Source: Candidatus Nomurabacteria bacterium (GTDB lineage: Bacteria > Patescibacteriota > Minisyncoccia > Phycocordibacterales > UBA9973). From it: 7,154 bases of DNA. The stretch lies in NCBI GenBank assembly GCA_021413625.1, contig JAIOPY010000073.1, positions 1 through 7,154 of the forward strand, in the 5' to 3' direction. Of the stretch, positions 4,789 through 7,154 are shown piece after piece (position 1 is the first letter of the stretch; the number at the start of each line of letters is the position of its first letter). The position numbers and the translations under genes are program-made. Under the pieces are notes generated by a model. It ran no database searches and was not told where the DNA came from. It saw nothing but the letters and a program-made list of their open reading frames with translations.

Positions 4789-7000
4789 ATTACTTATTGT
4801 TGAATCCCCATCCAAAGCAAAAACCATTGAGAAATATCTTGATGGTGCTTATACCGTGCGCGCTTCGGTGGGACATATTCGCGATTTACCAAAATCAAAC
4901 AAAACAGCTATAGACATAGAAGCTGGTTTTGTGCCACGTTATGAAATCTCAAAAGGTAAAGAGAAAGTGGTTAACGAACTTCAGCACTTAGCAGAAAAAG
5001 CAACATCAGTACTACTCGCTACTGACCCTGACCGTGAGGGAGAAGCCATCGCTTGGCACATTGAAGAAGTTTTGAATAGTGATAAAAAAGTAAAAGCAAA
5101 AATTGAACGAGTGGCTTTTCATGAAATTACTAAAGAAGCTGTGGAAGAAGCTCTTAAACATCCACGCAAAATAGATACTGCGCTCCGCAGAGCTCAAGAA
5201 GCGCGCAGAATCTTAGACCGCTTAGTGGGTTATGACCTTTCTGGTCTTATTTGGAAAAAAGTAAGATACGGACTTTCTGCGGGAAGAGTGCAATCCCCTG
5301 CATTACGCATAATTATGGAACGGGAACGTGAGATACGCGCTTTTGTGCCAGAAAAATATTGGAGAATCTTTGGACTTTTTGAAACTCTAAAAAAAGAAAA
5401 AATAACTTTGGAGTGTTCCGAAGAACCAAGGGATGAAAAGTTGGTAAATAAAATAATGGAGTCTGGAAAATCCGGAACATGGAAAATAACTGGAGTTAAA
5501 GAATCCGAACAAAAACGTTCTCCACGGGCGCCATTTACTACTTCAACTTTACAACAAACAGCTTCTTCACGGCTGGGATTTTCCCCTTCCCGTACAATGC
5601 AAATAGCCCAAAAACTTTATGAAGCAGGTCACATAACATATATGCGAACCGATAGCACCAACCTCTCTCTTGCCGCACAAAACCAAATAATATCTTTCGT
5701 AAAAAAAGAATACGGTAACGAATACGCAGAAAGTAGAATTTATAAAACCAAATCTAAAAACGCTCAAGAAGCGCATGAAGCCATCCGTCCTACTCATGTA
5801 GAAAAAATTCATGCTGGGACTGAAGAACAAGATAGATTATATAAATTAATTTGGGAACGAGCAGTATCATCCCAAATGACTGATGCCAAGTTGCTAAAAA
5901 CAAAAGTTACTGCGGTAATTGAAGAAGAAAAAGATTTACCAGAATTTGGAGTAGTTGGTTCACGCTTACTTTTCCCTGGTTGGTTGAAAGTAGATACAGG
6001 TGCCCGCGGTGAAGATGTAGAACTACCAAAATGCAGTGTTGGAGAAAAATTAAAATTGCTTGACCTAACTAGTGAAGAAAAATTTACCGAACCGCCAGGT
6101 AGATATAGTGAAGCAGGCTTAATTAAAGAATTAGAGGGGCGGGGCATTGGTAGGCCTAGCACCTATGCTTCTATTATGAGAACCATAGAAGAACGTGGTT
6201 ATGTAAACAAGGAAGGTAAAACCCTATTCCCTACCGATACTGGTGAAGTAGTTTCTGATTTCTTGGAAAAACATTTCGCAAACTATATATCTGATACTTT
6301 TACTGCAGAGATGGAAGATGAATTAGATGAAATCTCTCGTGGTGAACGTGAATACGAAAAAACACTAAAAGATTTTTATACTCCTTTCTTAAAAGATGTA
6401 AAATCAAAAGATAAACTAGAAAAAGCTACAAACTTAGGTGATGCCCCAGAAAATATTAAATGTCCTAAATGCGGCAGTGCCATGATTATTAAACTATCTC
6501 GTGGTGGTAAATTTTATTCTTGTTCAAAATATCCAGATTGTGATGGCGCACTTATGCTAGACGGCACCGAGTTAAAAGGCCCAGAAGAAACTGGAGAGAT
6601 GTGTCCTGAATGTGGAGACAAAAAAGGTAAATCAGGTGGCGGAAAGTTGGTTGTGCGTTCTAGGCGTGACGGCACTGGCACATTTATTTCTTGTTCTCGT
6701 TATCCAAAATGCAAATTCATAAAAAAAGATGAAGCGGAAGAAGCTAAAAAAAGGACAGGCGTGATGTGTCCTAATTGTAAAGTTGGCGATATAACCGAAC
6801 GTAGGGGCAGGTTTGGAATTTTCTATTCTTGCTCAAACTATCCTGATTGTAAATTTGCAATTAAAGCCAAACCTACAGGCAACATATGTAAAGAGTGTGG
6901 CTCTCTAATGATGGAAGGCACAAAAACTATTCCAGAGCGATGTAGTAATAAGGCGTGCAAAATGCACAATCCTCATAAAATACCAAAAATTGAAGCCTAA
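4784..7000 (+). CDS. topA: DNA topoisomerase I (type IA) with four C-terminal zinc ribbons
   Basis: This enzyme relaxes negative supercoils by passing one strand through a transient 5'-phosphotyrosine break. The 738-residue protein starts MKLLIVESPSKAKTIEKYL, the standard TopA opening. The Toprim domain has Glu7 and the metal-binding Asp81, Asp83 and Glu85 (ATDPDREGEAIAWH). The type IA core includes RRAQEARRILDRLVGY (135-150), SAGRVQSPALR (165-175) and the active-site Tyr286 in HITYMRTDST. EAHEAIRPT (329-337) and GLIKELEGRGIGRPSTYASI (445-464) follow. The C-terminus has four Cys4 ribbons with cysteines at 560/563/580/586, 607/610/637/643, 662/665/683/689 and 702/705/720/725. The first three share SCS-YP-C, and the fourth is divergent. 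These ribbons are expected to bind single-stranded DNA. The gene follows dprA by 92 bases and precedes the RelA/SpoT-like gene by 24. Translation begins inside the YTAG array, with no Shine-Dalgarno sequence. Confidence 0.98.
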   Translation: MKLLIVESPSKAKTIEKYLDGAYTVRASVGHIRDLPKSNKTAIDIEAGFVPRYEISKGKEKVVNELQHLAEKATSVLLATDPDREGEAIAWHIEEVLNSDKKVKAKIERVAFHEITKEAVEEALKHPRKIDTALRRAQEARRILDRLVGYDLSGLIWKKVRYGLSAGRVQSPALRIIMEREREIRAFVPEKYWRIFGLFETLKKEKITLECSEEPRDEKLVNKIMESGKSGTWKITGVKESEQKRSPRAPFTTSTLQQTASSRLGFSPSRTMQIAQKLYEAGHITYMRTDSTNLSLAAQNQIISFVKKEYGNEYAESRIYKTKSKNAQEAHEAIRPTHVEKIHAGTEEQDRLYKLIWERAVSSQMTDAKLLKTKVTAVIEEEKDLPEFGVVGSRLLFPGWLKVDTGARGEDVELPKCSVGEKLKLLDLTSEEKFTEPPGRYSEAGLIKELEGRGIGRPSTYASIMRTIEERGYVNKEGKTLFPTDTGEVVSDFLEKHFANYISDTFTAEMEDELDEISRGEREYEKTLKDFYTPFLKDVKSKDKLEKATNLGDAPENIKCPKCGSAMIIKLSRGGKFYSCSKYPDCDGALMLDGTELKGPEETGEMCPECGDKKGKSGGGKLVVRSRRDGTGTFISCSRYPKCKFIKKDEAEEAKKRTGVMCPNCKVGDITERRGRFGIFYSCSNYPDCKFAIKAKPTGNICKECGSLMMEGTKTIPERCSNKACKMHNPHKIPKIEA

Positions 7001-7018
7001 GTTAATAAGTGCTAGAAT
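6990..7018 (+). promoter_or_regulatory. Promoter of the RelA/SpoT-like gene, extended -10, leaderless geometry
   Basis: TTGAAG (6990-6995) lies over the last topA codons. A 17-base spacer leads to TAGAAT (7013-7018), preceded by TGC, so it is an extended -10. Exactly 6 bases then precede the ATG at 7025. The -35 matches 4 of 6 positions and the -10 matches 5 of 6. The placement predicts transcription starting at the start codon, independent of topA. Confidence 0.6.
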
Positions 7019-7024
7019 TGGTTA

Positions 7025-7154
7025 ATGAAAACTAGTATCAAGGAAATTCTTGATATAGCCGGCGAAATAAAGCCAAAAGAGCGTGAGCTCATAGAGCACG
7101 CTTATTCTTTTGCGGAAGACGCCCACAAAGAACAAAAAAGATTAAACGGCGACC
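7025..7154 (+). CDS. rel: RelA/SpoT-type (p)ppGpp synthetase/hydrolase, N-terminal part (runs off right edge)
   Basis: Only 43 complete codons are in the window. They begin MKTSIKEILDIAGE and continue with LIEHAYSFAEDAHKEQKRLN. That second stretch matches the start of the HD hydrolase domain of long RelA/SpoT homologues, where the pattern is roughly LI-AY-FA-AH-GQ-R-SGEPY. It differs in Glu for Gly after the His-Lys pair and Asn for Ser before Gly. These enzymes make and degrade the alarmone (p)ppGpp during starvation. The metal-binding HD residues, the synthetase domain and the TGS/ACT regions lie beyond the edge, so whether the protein is bifunctional or hydrolase-only cannot be told. The start is supported by the -10 six bases upstream. 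Other HD-domain proteins share the fold, but this opening is distinctive. Confidence 0.75.
   Translation, partial: MKTSIKEILDIAGEIKPKERELIEHAYSFAEDAHKEQKRLNGD

Overview
This window most likely comes from a member of the Patescibacteria (Candidate Phyla Radiation), probably Parcubacteria-like. That placement is inferred from four things: AT-rich DNA, compact genes with overlapping stops and starts, a DnaX without its zinc-binding loop, and the look of the DusB, SerRS and DprA sequences. I could not run a phylogeny. The standard bacterial code fits: serS ends in TGA and no long gene has an internal TGA. I see no transposase, phage gene, CRISPR array, rRNA or tRNA.

Layout. Everything left of about 3600 is read on the minus strand, in the order serS (seryl-tRNA synthetase), ftsQ-like divisome gene, dusB-like tRNA-dihydrouridine synthase, then the 5' part of dnaX (DNA polymerase III gamma/tau), which runs off the left edge. 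serS, ftsQ and dusB overlap by 4 and 8 bases and look like one translationally coupled operon. dnaX follows after 55 bases and has its own promoter-like sequence. A 232-base divergent region (3599-3830) separates this block from plus-strand genes: dprA (DNA-processing protein), topA (topoisomerase I with four C-terminal Cys4 zinc ribbons), and the first 43 codons of a RelA/SpoT-type (p)ppGpp enzyme gene cut by the right edge.

The genes are core housekeeping: translation and tRNA modification, division, replication, DNA uptake or recombination, topology and stringent response. No new multi-gene system is evident. The unusual content is in small sequence structures. (1) Four of the five genes that appear to start their own transcript have a -10 hexamer ending only 6 or 7 bases before the ATG, which predicts leaderless mRNAs; no gene has a convincing Shine-Dalgarno sequence. 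(2) A GC-rich repeat-like segment of about 57 bases is carried in frame inside dusB, between its barrel and helical domains. (3) A 7-base-periodic YTAG array runs exactly into the topA start codon. (4) The serS/dprA divergent region has a perfect hairpin, an extra extended -10 facing dprA, a six-codon mini-ORF and a terminator-like stem. (5) DnaX lacks the four-cysteine zinc module.
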